Shown: positions 17,002 to 26,186, counted from the stretch's first letter. The stretch: 64,000 nt of DNA from DASWOJ01 sp964242415 (GCA_964242415.1 CAXTAT010000010.1:99938-163937), one strand, 5' to 3'. The notes: a model not told the origin generated them from the sequence alone. Numbers and translations are program-made.

Positions 17002-17868
17002 ATGGCTGAAAAAGTGCTGCTGACCCCGCAGGAGTTGCAGGGGATGATGGGTCCGGACGTGGTGGTGATCGACACCCGCTCGCCCGAGGCCTACGCGGCC
17101 GGGCACATCCCAGGCGCTGTGAACGTGCATGAGATCTTCACCTACCTGGCGACCAGCACGCCGGAGGGTATGGCGGAGCTGCGCGGCAAGTTCGCCGCCG
17201 CGTTCGGCGCGGCGGGTCTGTCGGGCGCCGAGACGGCGGTGTGCTACGAGGAGAGCATGAACAGCGGCTTCGGCCAGTCCTGCCGCGGCTACTTCCTGTT
17301 GACCTGGCTGGGTTATCAGAAGTCCAAGGTGCTGCATGGCGGCTTCCATGCCTGGAAGGCCGCGGGCCTGCCGACCACGACCGAGCCGACCATCGCGGCG
17401 GGCAAGACCTTCCCGCTGTCCAACGCCGGCAGCGACATGATGATCGACCGCAACGAGATGCTGGCTGCGGTGGGCAACGACGGCATCGTGAAGCTCGATG
17501 TGCGCGACGTGGATGAGTGGGTGGGCACCAGCAGCTCGCCGTACGGCCCCGACTTCTGCCCGCGCAAGGGCCGCATCCCCGGCGCGAAGTGGCTGGAGTG
17601 GTATCGCATGATGAAGCCGACCGCCACCGGGCCGATGTTCAAGTCGCCGGTCGAGATTATGGCGGAGGCGCATACGGCCGGAATCGGGCCGAGCACGCCG
17701 GTTTACCTGTACTGCTTCAAGGGCGCGCGGGCGTCCAACACGCTGGTGGCATTGAAGGAAGCCGGGGTGCAGGACGTGCGGATGTACTTCGGGTCGTGGA
17801 ACGAGTGGAGCCGGGACGAAAGCCTGCCCATCGAGTCTGGCCTGCCATTCGCCCAGGCGGCGGAGTAG
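17002..17868 (+). CDS. Tandem-domain rhodanese sulfurtransferase
   Basis: This 288-residue protein has two rhodanese domains. The first has VVVIDTRSPEAYAAGHIPGA, and the second has the active-site loop CFKGAR with Cys238, which should carry the persulfide. The loop differs from those of thiosulfate (CRKGVT) and mercaptopyruvate (CGSGVT) enzymes, so the donor is open. The first domain also has cysteines at 81 and 94. AAAGGAG precedes the ATG at 17002, 12 bases after the ferredoxin. It closes the TetR-linked operon. Confidence 0.9.
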   Translation: MAEKVLLTPQELQGMMGPDVVVIDTRSPEAYAAGHIPGAVNVHEIFTYLATSTPEGMAELRGKFAAAFGAAGLSGAETAVCYEESMNSGFGQSCRGYFLLTWLGYQKSKVLHGGFHAWKAAGLPTTTEPTIAAGKTFPLSNAGSDMMIDRNEMLAAVGNDGIVKLDVRDVDEWVGTSSSPYGPDFCPRKGRIPGAKWLEWYRMMKPTATGPMFKSPVEIMAEAHTAGIGPSTPVYLYCFKGARASNTLVALKEAGVQDVRMYFGSWNEWSRDESLPIESGLPFAQAAE

Positions 17869-17919
17869 CGGCCCCCTGCCCTGCCTGCTGGTCGCAGGGC
17901 GGATTGGATGATGGCGCGG

Positions 17920-17936
17920 GCAGCCGGCGAGGCTGC
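17920..17936 (+). terminator. Possible hairpin after the rhodanese operon
   Basis: GCAGCC and GGCTGC form a 6-bp stem with a 5-base loop about 50 bases after the rhodanese stop. No T-run follows, so it may be a Rho-dependent end or a stability hairpin. Confidence 0.3.
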
Positions 17937-18018
17937 CTGCAGCTTCATGCCCCCACCTTCATGAAAGTGCCTTCCGGCTCGGCTTGCTGAGTCGCCGGGT
18001 TTGTGGATCGATCGTTCG

Positions 18019-18735
18019 ATGAAGCAGATGCCGGTTGTCGATGCCCGATATTGGGCTGCCTTATGCGCCGCCAGCCTATTCGGCGCGAACATGGGCGATT
18101 TCTTTTCCCGTAACCTCCACTTGGGCCATGTCCGCGGCCTGCCATTCCTCGCGGCAGCCTTTGCAATCGTTTTCCTGTGGGGACGGTGGGCCAAAGGCGC
18201 GACGCTGGCCCCCTATTGGCTGGCCATCGTCATCGTCAGGACAGCCGCAACCAACCTTGCGGACCTCGCGACGCATGATTTTAGGCTGGCCTATGCGTGG
18301 GTAATCGCCGGGCTTGCAGGGCTCCTGGCCGTCAGCCTGCGCCCGGTTGCAGGTGGGAAGCAGCGAGGGTTGCCGTCGCCCGATGCCTGGTACTGGGCGT
18401 CCATGCTGATCGCCGGCACGCTTGGCACTGCGATCGGGGACGGCGTGGCTGACGACTTGGGGCTGGGCACGGGAATGGCGACGCTGGCGCTCGGGGCTGG
18501 AACGGCAGCCTTGCTGGGAGCGTGGACGCGCCTCGCAGTCCCCAGCATCGCAGTGTATTGGGCGGTGGTCGTCACCATCCGGGCCGCGGGCACTACGGGC
18601 GGCGACTTCCTGGCCGGGCGTAAGGGATTGGGCCTGGGCCTTTCGGTCAGCACGATCTGCACCGGCTCGCTGCTGTTGGGCATCCTGCTGCTGTGGCGCA
18701 GGCCAGCTGCCAAGTTGGCGGCCGCACTGAAGTAG
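18019..18735 (+). CDS. Membrane protein with four internal YW-x14-D repeats (COG4705-like)
   Basis: This 238-residue polytopic protein has about eight membrane helices built from four copies of a two-helix unit. Each unit opens with Tyr-Trp and has an Asp 16 residues after the Tyr: Y11/D27, Y66/D82, Y125/D141 and Y180/D196. The pattern resembles uncharacterised membrane-anchored proteins of COG4705. The membrane-embedded acids suggest ion or metal transport, which is inference. The ATG at 18019 is used; a TTG at 18001 would add six residues. Confidence 0.75.
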   Translation: MKQMPVVDARYWAALCAASLFGANMGDFFSRNLHLGHVRGLPFLAAAFAIVFLWGRWAKGATLAPYWLAIVIVRTAATNLADLATHDFRLAYAWVIAGLAGLLAVSLRPVAGGKQRGLPSPDAWYWASMLIAGTLGTAIGDGVADDLGLGTGMATLALGAGTAALLGAWTRLAVPSIAVYWAVVVTIRAAGTTGGDFLAGRKGLGLGLSVSTICTGSLLLGILLLWRRPAAKLAAALK

Positions 18736-18826
18736 GACGGCATCAATCACGGGCCATTGATCTTAAGCCGTGCAGCACGCACAGTCCTGCACATTGCGGG
18801 ACGCATCCCGTGCATATGGGGACCAA

Positions 18827-19861
18827 ATGCCAATGAAGCGATACACCTCAACTGCCCTTGCAATGGCGGGCTTGCTGGCCGCCACGGCGCCGGCCCTGGC
18901 GCAAGGCACCGGGTCCGCGACGATGGACAGCATCAAGTCCAGGGGCACGCTGGTGTGCGGCGTCTCGACCGGCGTGGCCGGGTTCTCGCTGGCGGACAGC
19001 AAGGGCGTGATCCAGGGTATCGATGCCGACACCTGCCGCGCCGTGGCCGCCGCCGTCCTGGGCGACGCAACCAAGGTGCGCTTCGTCCCGACCACGACCA
19101 CCAACCGCTTCACCGCCCTGCAATCGGGCGAGATCGACCTGCTGGTCCGCGAGACCACCTGGACCCTGGGCCGCGAGGCCAACCTGGGACTGGAGTTCGC
19201 TGGCGTGAACTTCTACGACGGCACCGGCTTCATGGTGAAGGCGTCCGCCGGCGTGAAGTCCGCCAAGGACCTGAACGGCGCCACCGTCTGCGTCCAGCCC
19301 GGCACCAGCACCGAGCTCGCCGACAACGACTACTTCCGGCTGAACAACATGAAGTTCACCCCGGTGCTGATCCAGGACTTGGCCGAGATCGAGAACAGCT
19401 ACCTTACCGGGCGGTGCGACGCCTATTCGACCGACGCCTCCGGCCTGGCCGCCTTCCGCTACCAGCAGGGCGCCAAGGCCAGCGAGCACATCCTGCTACC
19501 CGAGATCATCAGCAAGGAGCCGCTGGGCATGATGGTCCGCAAGGGCGACGACAAGTACTTCGACGTCGTGCGCTGGACGCTGTTCGCGATGTTGCAGGCC
19601 GAGGAGAGCGGCGTGACCAGCAAGAACGTCGAGGAGACCGCCGCCAAGGCCACCAACCCCGACGTCCGCCGCTTGCTGGGGCTGGAAGGCGACCTGGGCA
19701 AGGCGCTGGGCGTGGACAACAAGTGGGTGGTGAACATCGTCAAGCAGGTCGGCAACTACGGCGAGATGTTCGATCGCACCGTCGGCGTGCTCGGCATCCC
19801 GCGCGGCATTAACAACCTGTGGAACAAGGGCGGCCTGCAATACCCACCCCCGATCCGCTGA
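18827..19861 (+). CDS. aapJ: General amino-acid ABC transporter, periplasmic binding protein
   Basis: This 344-residue solute-binding protein has a signal peptide ending ATAPALAQG and the family-3 fold, starting SRGTLVCGVSTGVAGFS. It has the AapJ-specific region with DNDYFRLNNMKF and ends RGINNLWNKGGLQY. It captures a broad range of L-amino acids and delivers them to AapQM. The ATG at 18827 is chosen because GGGGA precedes it and the signal peptide follows at once. A hairpin with a T-run separates it from aapQ, as expected for a binding protein made in excess. Confidence 0.95.
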   Translation: MPMKRYTSTALAMAGLLAATAPALAQGTGSATMDSIKSRGTLVCGVSTGVAGFSLADSKGVIQGIDADTCRAVAAAVLGDATKVRFVPTTTTNRFTALQSGEIDLLVRETTWTLGREANLGLEFAGVNFYDGTGFMVKASAGVKSAKDLNGATVCVQPGTSTELADNDYFRLNNMKFTPVLIQDLAEIENSYLTGRCDAYSTDASGLAAFRYQQGAKASEHILLPEIISKEPLGMMVRKGDDKYFDVVRWTLFAMLQAEESGVTSKNVEETAAKATNPDVRRLLGLEGDLGKALGVDNKWVVNIVKQVGNYGEMFDRTVGVLGIPRGINNLWNKGGLQYPPPIR

Positions 19862-19898
19862 CGATACGGGCGTTGCCGTCCCATACTGCCCAACAACT

Positions 19899-19927
19899 GG
19901 GCTACTCCTGCACGGGGTGGCCCTTTT
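19899..19927 (+). terminator. Intercistronic hairpin with T-run after aapJ
   Basis: GGGCTACTCC and GGGGTGGCCC pair over 10 bp (two G-U) around a TGCAC loop, followed by TTTT. It lies 38 bases after the aapJ stop. A partial terminator here would lower aapQMP relative to aapJ. Confidence 0.65.
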
Positions 19928-20048
19928 CCACAGAATGGCCCTGACGCACCGATTGATATTCAGTCGCAGTTGCCCGCAGATATGCCACGCTGCCGTAACA
20001 TAACTAGGAGCTGCCGGGCACCTGCGCCGGCCAAGGGATAGCCGCACG

Positions 20049-21260
20049 ATGTCCGGAGCCGCCATCGACCCCCGCCTGCTTCCCGCCCGGCAAGCGCCGC
20101 GCAAGGCGCTCAGCCTGAGCTGGTCGGACCCGCGATTCCGCAACCTGGTGTGGCAGGTCGCCATCCTGGGCGGCGTCGCCGCCATCGTCTGGTACCTCGT
20201 GCAGAACACCACCCGCAACCTGGAGGCGCGGCGCATCGCCACCGGGTTCGCGTTTCTGTCCCGCACGGCCGGCATCCCCATCGGCGAGCACCTGATCGAC
20301 TACGACCCGGCGATCAACACCTACGGACGCGCCATCCTCATCGGCATCCTGAACACCCTGAAGGTGGCCGTGGTGGGCGTGGTGCTGGCGACGCTGTGGG
20401 GCACCTTGCTCGGCGTGGCCCGGCTGTCGAAGAACTGGCTGATCTCCCGCCTGGCGGCTGTCTACGTGGAGGTCGTGCGCGACATCCCGCTGCTGCTGCA
20501 ACTGCTGTTCTGGTACGGCGTGCTGCAGACGCTGCCGGGGCCGCGGCAGGCGTTCCATCCGATACCCGGGGTGTTCCTGTCCAACCGCGGCATCAAGGTG
20601 CCGGCGGTGGAGTGGGAGCAGCCGTTCTGGTGGGCGCTGGCCGCCCTGATCGTCGGCGCCGTGGGCACGGTGGCCTGGTCGCGCTCAGCCACGCGCAAGC
20701 AGGAGGCGACCGGCGTCCGTCCCCTGGTGTGGCCGGTGGCGCTGGCCCTGCTGGTCGGCTTTCCCGTCGCGGTCTGGGCGGCGCTGGGCGCGCCGTTCGA
20801 CGTCGAGGTGCCGGAGCTGCGCGGCTTCAACTTCGTCGGCGGCGCCACGCTCAGCCCGGAATACGGGGCGCTGACGCTTGGCCTGGTGCTGTATACCTCG
20901 TCCTACATCGCGGAGATCGTGCGGTCCGGCATCCTGTCGGTGCCCAACGGCCAGTGGGAGGCAGCGGGCGCCATCGGCCTGCGCCCCGGCACGACATTGC
21001 GGAAGATCGTGCTGCCGCAGGCGCTGCGGGTGATCGTGCCGCCGATGACCAGCCAGTATCTGAACCTGATCAAGAACAGCTCGCTCGCGGTCGCCATCGG
21101 CTACCAGGACGTGGTGTCCATCGCCAGCACGACGCTGAACCAGACCGGCCAGGCCGTTGAGGGCATCGCGCTGATCATGTTGGTCTACCTGGTGATCAGC
21201 CTGTCGATCAGCCTGTTCATGAATTGGTACAACGAACGCATTGCCCTGGTGGAGCGCTAG
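20049..21260 (+). CDS. aapQ: General amino-acid ABC transporter permease AapQ
   Basis: This 403-residue inner-membrane permease has the long N-terminal extension typical of AapQ, a periplasmic insert, and the ABC-interaction EAA loop at EAAGAIGLRPG near residue 310. It forms a heterodimeric channel with AapM. The ATG at 20049 follows CCGCACG without a strong Shine-Dalgarno. It is second in aapJQMP; three bases separate its stop from aapM. Confidence 0.95.
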   Translation: MSGAAIDPRLLPARQAPRKALSLSWSDPRFRNLVWQVAILGGVAAIVWYLVQNTTRNLEARRIATGFAFLSRTAGIPIGEHLIDYDPAINTYGRAILIGILNTLKVAVVGVVLATLWGTLLGVARLSKNWLISRLAAVYVEVVRDIPLLLQLLFWYGVLQTLPGPRQAFHPIPGVFLSNRGIKVPAVEWEQPFWWALAALIVGAVGTVAWSRSATRKQEATGVRPLVWPVALALLVGFPVAVWAALGAPFDVEVPELRGFNFVGGATLSPEYGALTLGLVLYTSSYIAEIVRSGILSVPNGQWEAAGAIGLRPGTTLRKIVLPQALRVIVPPMTSQYLNLIKNSSLAVAIGYQDVVSIASTTLNQTGQAVEGIALIMLVYLVISLSISLFMNWYNERIALVER

Positions 21261-21263
21261 GCC

Positions 21264-22445
21264 ATGTCCGAAGTCACCGCACGCTTGACCGAAGCCGCCG
21301 GAGAACCGGTGCCGTCCATTGCCGGCATGCCCGCCGCAGTGCCGGAACGCGGCCGGCCGGCGCTGGCGGCGGTGGCGCCGGTCGCCTGGGCGCGGGCCAA
21401 CCTGTTCAGCGGCTGGCTCTCGACCGCAGTCACCCTGGCGCTGATCTACCTGATCGGCCGCTGGGCCATCGGCTTCTTCCAGTGGGGCGTGCTGAACGCG
21501 GTGTGGTCGGTGCCGCAGGGCACCACCGGGCCGGACCCGGCGGCGTGCCAGGCGGCGCGCGGCACCGGGGCGTGCTGGGCCATGGTGGGGGACAAGTACC
21601 GCTTCATCCTGTTCGGCCGCTACCCGTATGACGAGCAGTGGCGGCCGGCCATCGTGGTGGCGCTGTTCATCGGGCTGTATGCCGTCTCCGCCATGCGGCG
21701 GTTCTGGACGCGGGGGCTGATCGGCGTTTGGCTGGCGACGTTGACGGTGATCGGCGTGCTGATGTGGGGCGGCATCCTGGGGATGGAGTTCGTGCCGCAG
21801 GATAGTTGGGGCGGGCTGCCGATCACCCTGATCCTCAGCACCTTCGGCCTGGCGTTCGCCTTTCCGCTGGCGGTGGTGGTGGCGCTGGGCCGGCGTTCGC
21901 AGAACCTGCCGGCTGTGAAGGCGATGTGCGTGGTGTATGTGGAGCTGATCCGCGGCGTGCCGCTGATCACGCTGCTGTTCATGGCCAGCGTGATGTTCCC
22001 GCTGTTCATGCCGCCGGGGCTGAACCCGGACAAGCTGCTGCGTGCGCAGGTGGCGTTCATCCTGTTCGCCGCCGCCTACTTGGCCGAGGTGGTGCGCGGC
22101 GGGCTGCAGGCGCTGCCCAAGGGGCAGTACGAGGCCGCCGACGCGCTGGGCCTGTCCTACTGGAAGAAGACCGGGCTGATCGTGCTGCCGCAGGCGCTGC
22201 GGCTGGTGATTCCGCCGCTGGTCAACACGTTCATCGGCTTTTTCAAGGATACATCGCTCGTGCTGATCATCGGCATCTTCGACCTGCTGACGGCGGGCAA
22301 GGTGGCGATCACCGACCCGGCCTGGCAGCCCTACAGCAGCGAGCTTTACCTGTTGCTGGCGGCGATCTACTTCGCGTTCTGCTTCGTCATGTCGCGCTAC
22401 AGCCGCGGGCTGGAGCAGGAGTTCAGCCGGACTGTCCGGCGCTAG
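21264..22445 (+). CDS. aapM: General amino-acid ABC transporter permease AapM
   Basis: This 393-residue permease is homologous to AapQ, with the EAA loop EAADALGLSYWKK near residue 290 and a periplasmic insert holding two cysteines (DPAACQAARGTGACW) that could form a disulfide. It makes the second half of the channel. Its ATG is three bases after the aapQ stop. Confidence 0.95.
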   Translation: MSEVTARLTEAAGEPVPSIAGMPAAVPERGRPALAAVAPVAWARANLFSGWLSTAVTLALIYLIGRWAIGFFQWGVLNAVWSVPQGTTGPDPAACQAARGTGACWAMVGDKYRFILFGRYPYDEQWRPAIVVALFIGLYAVSAMRRFWTRGLIGVWLATLTVIGVLMWGGILGMEFVPQDSWGGLPITLILSTFGLAFAFPLAVVVALGRRSQNLPAVKAMCVVYVELIRGVPLITLLFMASVMFPLFMPPGLNPDKLLRAQVAFILFAAAYLAEVVRGGLQALPKGQYEAADALGLSYWKKTGLIVLPQALRLVIPPLVNTFIGFFKDTSLVLIIGIFDLLTAGKVAITDPAWQPYSSELYLLLAAIYFAFCFVMSRYSRGLEQEFSRTVRR

Positions 22446-22477
22446 ACGCCACCTGCCCCGCAACCGAGAGGGACATC

Positions 22478-23263
22478 ATGAGCCAAGCCGCAACCATCGA
22501 CCGTCCGGACGCCGCCTACGGCGAGACCCCCGCCATCCTGCTGGACCGCGTGAACAAGTGGTACGGCGCGATGCACGTGCTGCGCGACATCAGCCTGAGC
22601 GTCGGACACCGGGAGAAGGTGGTGGTCTGCGGTCCCTCCGGGTCCGGCAAATCGACCATGATCCGCTGCATCAACCGGCTGGAGACGCACCAGGAGGGCC
22701 GCATCCTGGTCGATGGCACGGAGCTGACCGACGACACCCGGGCGCTCGACACCATCCGGCGCGAGGTCGGCATGGTGTTCCAGAGCTTCAATCTGTTCCC
22801 GCACCTGACGATCCTGGAGAACTGCACCCTGGCGCCGATCTGGGTCCGCAAGATGCCCCGCGCGGAGGCGGAGGAGCTGGCGATGGACTACCTGCGCCGG
22901 GTTAAGATCCCCGAGCAGGCGAAGAAGTACCCGGGCCAGCTCAGCGGCGGCCAGCAGCAGCGCGTCGCCATCGCCCGGGCGTTGTGCATGAAGCCGAAGA
23001 TCATGCTGTTCGACGAGCCGACCAGCGCGCTCGACCCCGAGATGATCAAGGAGGTCTTGGACACCATGATCGGCCTGGCGCACGACGGCATGACGATGGT
23101 GTGCGTGACGCACGAGATGGGCTTTGCCCGCCAGGTCGCCGACCGCGTGGTGTTCATGGACCGTGGCGAGATCGTCGAGCAGGGGCCGCCGAACTCGCTG
23201 TTCGAGGACCCGCAGACTGACCGGCTCAAGCTGTTCCTGAGCCAGATCCTGCGCGGGCACTGA
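22478..23263 (+). CDS. aapP: General amino-acid ABC transporter ATPase AapP
   Basis: This 261-residue ABC ATPase has Walker A GPSGSGKST, signature LSGGQQQRVAIARAL, Walker B IMLFDEPTSALD and the switch His in VTHEMGFA. It powers AapQM. GAGAGGG precedes the ATG at 22478. The final codons LRGH and the stop arise from a 17-bp tandem duplication (23245-23278), the second copy of which lies just past the stop. Confidence 0.96.
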   Translation: MSQAATIDRPDAAYGETPAILLDRVNKWYGAMHVLRDISLSVGHREKVVVCGPSGSGKSTMIRCINRLETHQEGRILVDGTELTDDTRALDTIRREVGMVFQSFNLFPHLTILENCTLAPIWVRKMPRAEAEELAMDYLRRVKIPEQAKKYPGQLSGGQQQRVAIARALCMKPKIMLFDEPTSALDPEMIKEVLDTMIGLAHDGMTMVCVTHEMGFARQVADRVVFMDRGEIVEQGPPNSLFEDPQTDRLKLFLSQILRGH

Positions 23264-23278
23264 TCCTGCGCGGGCACT
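23245..23278. repeat. 17-bp tandem duplication at the aapP stop
   Basis: GATCCTGCGCGGGCACT occurs twice back to back. The junction creates the TGA stop of aapP. Since 17 is not a multiple of three, the duplication also shifted the old 3' end out of frame. Confidence 0.85.
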
Positions 23279-23381
23279 GGCGCCGGACTTAACACCACGT
23301 TGTAACACATTTAGGGCATATTAACGACACATCCCCGGTGCAGTTGGATAGGATGTATCGCGCGACGGGATTGGACCGGAC

Positions 23382-24560
23382 TTGCCACTGAACGTGCCGA
23401 CCTTGCTGTTCGTGACGGCCCTGGTGGTCGCGTTCTCCGGCGCCCTGCTGATCTTCGCGCAGCAGCCGCGGTGGGACTTGGGTGCCACCGCGCTGTGGGG
23501 CGCGGCGATGTTGCTGGGCGCGCTGGGGTTCGTCCTGACGGCGCTGGGTCAGGGGAGCATGCCCTGGGTTGGCGACGGTCTGGGCACGGCGGCGTTCTTG
23601 GGAGCCATGGGGTTGTCATGGGCCGCGGCACGGGTGTTCGCCCGGCGTGCCGCATGGACCTGGATGGCCGCGGCTGGGGCTGGCCTGTGGCTGGTGACGG
23701 CGCCGCTGCAGTCCGGGTCGCCCCGTTGGCTGGCGCTGTCGTGCTTCATGGGGTCGGCCTACATCTTCGCGACCGCGGCCGAGCTTTGGCGCCTGCGGGG
23801 GGAGCGGCTGCCGTCTCGCCCGGCTGCGGTGGTGCTGCTGCTGGTGCACGGCGGGTTTTATGCCGGGCGCGGCCTGCTTGCGCTGGTGCAGGGTGAGGCC
23901 GGGCCGTGGGCCGACGCGATCGCCGCGGGAATGCTGTTGGAGAGCCTGCTGAACACCGTCGGGATTGCCTTTATCCTGCTGGCGATGATGAAGGAACGGG
24001 TGGAGCTGCGCACCGCCGAGCAGTTGCTGGCGCTGGCGCTGGAGGACAGCCTGACGGGGATCGGCAACCGCCGCAGCTTCGATGAGCAGTTGGAGCAGGA
24101 GATCCGCCGCGCCCGCCGCCTGCGCACCTCGGTGGCGCTGCTGATGATCGACGTGGACCACTTTAAGGCGTTCAACGATGAGTTCGGGCACCTGCAAGGG
24201 GATAACTGCCTGCGTACCGTGGCCAGGACGATCGCCGGGCTGGTCCGCCGCCCCGGCGACCTGGTGGCCCGCTATGGCGGTGAGGAGTTTGCGGTGCTGC
24301 TGCCCGGCACCGATCTCGCCGGCGCCGCGGTCCTGGCCGAGGCGATGCGGTCGGCGGTGATGGCGTTGGCGCTGCACCACCTGGCTGAGTATGGCGTGGT
24401 GACGGTCAGCGTTGGGGTGGCCGCCCTGTGGCCCAGCGGCGAGGACGACACTGGGGCGGCATTGGTGCATGCGGCGGACGGCGCGCTTTACGGGGCCAAG
24501 ACGGGCGGACGCAACCGGGTGCGCGCGGTGGGGCAGGTGGCTGCTGCTGCTGCGGTCTGA
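23382..24560 (+). CDS. Membrane-bound diguanylate cyclase (GGDEF)
   Basis: This 392-residue protein has six or seven hydrophobic helices (residues about 5-205) followed by a GGDEF domain. The active site is GGEEF (299-303), and the inhibitory site RPGD lies at 290-293, five residues before it. Both features indicate an active, product-inhibited synthase of cyclic di-GMP. The helical N-terminus probably senses a membrane or periplasmic signal. The start is TTG at 23382; no ATG or GTG lies in frame upstream before a stop, and a GTG at 23394 is the alternative. Confidence 0.9.
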   Translation: MPLNVPTLLFVTALVVAFSGALLIFAQQPRWDLGATALWGAAMLLGALGFVLTALGQGSMPWVGDGLGTAAFLGAMGLSWAAARVFARRAAWTWMAAAGAGLWLVTAPLQSGSPRWLALSCFMGSAYIFATAAELWRLRGERLPSRPAAVVLLLVHGGFYAGRGLLALVQGEAGPWADAIAAGMLLESLLNTVGIAFILLAMMKERVELRTAEQLLALALEDSLTGIGNRRSFDEQLEQEIRRARRLRTSVALLMIDVDHFKAFNDEFGHLQGDNCLRTVARTIAGLVRRPGDLVARYGGEEFAVLLPGTDLAGAAVLAEAMRSAVMALALHHLAEYGVVTVSVGVAALWPSGEDDTGAALVHAADGALYGAKTGGRNRVRAVGQVAAAAAV

Positions 24561-24632
24561 TAGGGTTCGAACGGACGTCGTTCAGGGTCGCGTTCATCAT
24601 AACGGGCAACGCCTGTCCCGCTTTGCAAATGG

Positions 24633-25556
24633 ATGCGTATGGCCGAGATGCTCGATTGGAACGTCGCTGTTTACTGCGCCAATGAGGCGGCGCGGTTGCA
24701 GGGCTGCCTCGACAGCATTCTGGCCGCTCTGACCGGACGCCGGGCGCTGGTCACCGTCATCCTAAACGGCAGTCGGGATGGCAGCCTGAACATCGCGTGC
24801 GCGGCGGCGCGGGCCGGCAAGCCGGTGGAGGTGTTTCAGATCGCGGCAACCGACAAGTCGAATGCCATCAATCAATTCTATCACGCACTTCGCTCACCGG
24901 CCCGTGCCTACGCCGGCGTGGATGGTTATGTGTTCGTCGGACCAAACTCGTTCATGGCGATGGAGCAGCGGTTGGCAACGGATTCGCACGCCCTGGCAGT
25001 CACGGGTGTTGCGACGAGCGGGCGCACGATGCGGCTGGCAACTGAGGCAACGCTGGCGGAAGGCGGGCGCCTACACGGGCAGTTGCATGCTTTGAGGCCT
25101 ACGTTCCTGGACCGCATGGCGGCACGCGGCATCCGTTTGCCGATCGGGCTTTATCGTGGCGATGGCCTGCTCGGCAGCATGGCGGCTCATGATTTGGACC
25201 CATTGGCAAATCCTTGGGACAACTCGCGTGTGCCTGGTGTAGCAGACGCCACTTATGCCATTCAGGTGTTGTCCCCATTCAAGCCGCGCGACTTGCGGCG
25301 GCAGTTCAGCCGCAAGGTTCGCCAGATGCGCGGCACCATCGAAAATGCCGCCATCAAATCGATCATCTATCGAGCCGGTTATGAAGGATTGCCCAGAAAT
25401 GCTGATGACATGATCCTGGAGCACTTGGTAGCGCACGGCAGCCCCACCGTGCCGGCGATGGACTATGTGTTCCAGCAACTGGCCATCCGGCACGCGAAGC
25501 GCGCAGCTAGGCCAGCGCAGGCGGATTTGATGGCGCACAGGGTGACCAAGGCCTAG
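24633..25556 (+). CDS. Glycosyltransferase family 2-like protein
   Basis: This 307-residue protein opens with WNVAVYCANEAARLQGCLDSI, cited here as the GT-A nucleotide-binding strand (residues about 8-28), and VTVILNGSRDGS, both typical of GT2 enzymes. The usual DxD metal site is not obvious: the matching strand reads DGYVFVGPNSF. Either a single Asp serves or the enzyme is unusual. Base composition falls below its neighbours after about 24850. The product is likely a cell-surface glycan, which is inference. ATG at 24639 is an alternative start. Confidence 0.7.
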   Translation: MRMAEMLDWNVAVYCANEAARLQGCLDSILAALTGRRALVTVILNGSRDGSLNIACAAARAGKPVEVFQIAATDKSNAINQFYHALRSPARAYAGVDGYVFVGPNSFMAMEQRLATDSHALAVTGVATSGRTMRLATEATLAEGGRLHGQLHALRPTFLDRMAARGIRLPIGLYRGDGLLGSMAAHDLDPLANPWDNSRVPGVADATYAIQVLSPFKPRDLRRQFSRKVRQMRGTIENAAIKSIIYRAGYEGLPRNADDMILEHLVAHGSPTVPAMDYVFQQLAIRHAKRAARPAQADLMAHRVTKA

Positions 25557-25752
25557 GTTCAACGTCCAGATGAAGTCTGGGATCGAGTTACGCGGGTTTT
25601 TTAAAAGGATCGACCGCTAAGCGTGAAAGTGGGTTCGGCCGCAAACCAGCATTGCCGGGATGTCGAATAATCTCCGCGATCGTGTTCAGCCGTTCTTTCA
25701 ACCTCATTGCACATCACCTCGGCTTGCGCCAGATGATCCTGCAACGACTGAA

Positions 25753-26181
25753 TTACCCCAACCCAGCCCGCGCCACCACCAGCAGCGCCGCCACGATCTG
25801 CACCGCATTCACCGTCGTCGAGACCCGGTGCATCCGGTCAAACCGCGCCGAAGCCGCTACATCCCCCGCCAGCCCAGCATCCCGCAGCCGGTTCAGCATC
25901 GGCATCAGCCCCTGCCGCAGCCAGACCGTCAGCAGAGCCACCAACCCCAGCACAACCCCCGACAGCCAGTCCTGCCAAACCAGCCCCACCGCGCCGAGCG
26001 CCGCCGCAATCAGCACATATAAATAATAACGAGGGAACGTCGCCCGGATGAACCGCGCCGATGTCGGCCCATCCAGCTTGGTGAACACCAGCGGGGCCAG
26101 GATGGCACCGAAAAACACCATCCCGCCCAGCAGGCACGCCGCCGCCACAACACCGAGCGAGTGAACAGCCGCGCCCCCCAT
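25753..26181 (-). CDS. DUF4149 membrane protein
   Basis: This 142-residue protein has four membrane helices and the DUF4149/TMEM205-like pattern: GGMVFFGAILAPLVFTKL in helix 1 and RFDRMHRVSTTVNAVQI before the last helix. The function is unknown. It lies five bases after the ahcY stop in the same direction, so it may be cotranscribed with ahcY. Confidence 0.85.
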   Translation of the reverse strand: MGGAAVHSLGVVAAACLLGGMVFFGAILAPLVFTKLDGPTSARFIRATFPRYYLYVLIAAALGAVGLVWQDWLSGVVLGLVALLTVWLRQGLMPMLNRLRDAGLAGDVAASARFDRMHRVSTTVNAVQIVAALLVVARAGLG

Positions 26182-26186
26182 CCGTC

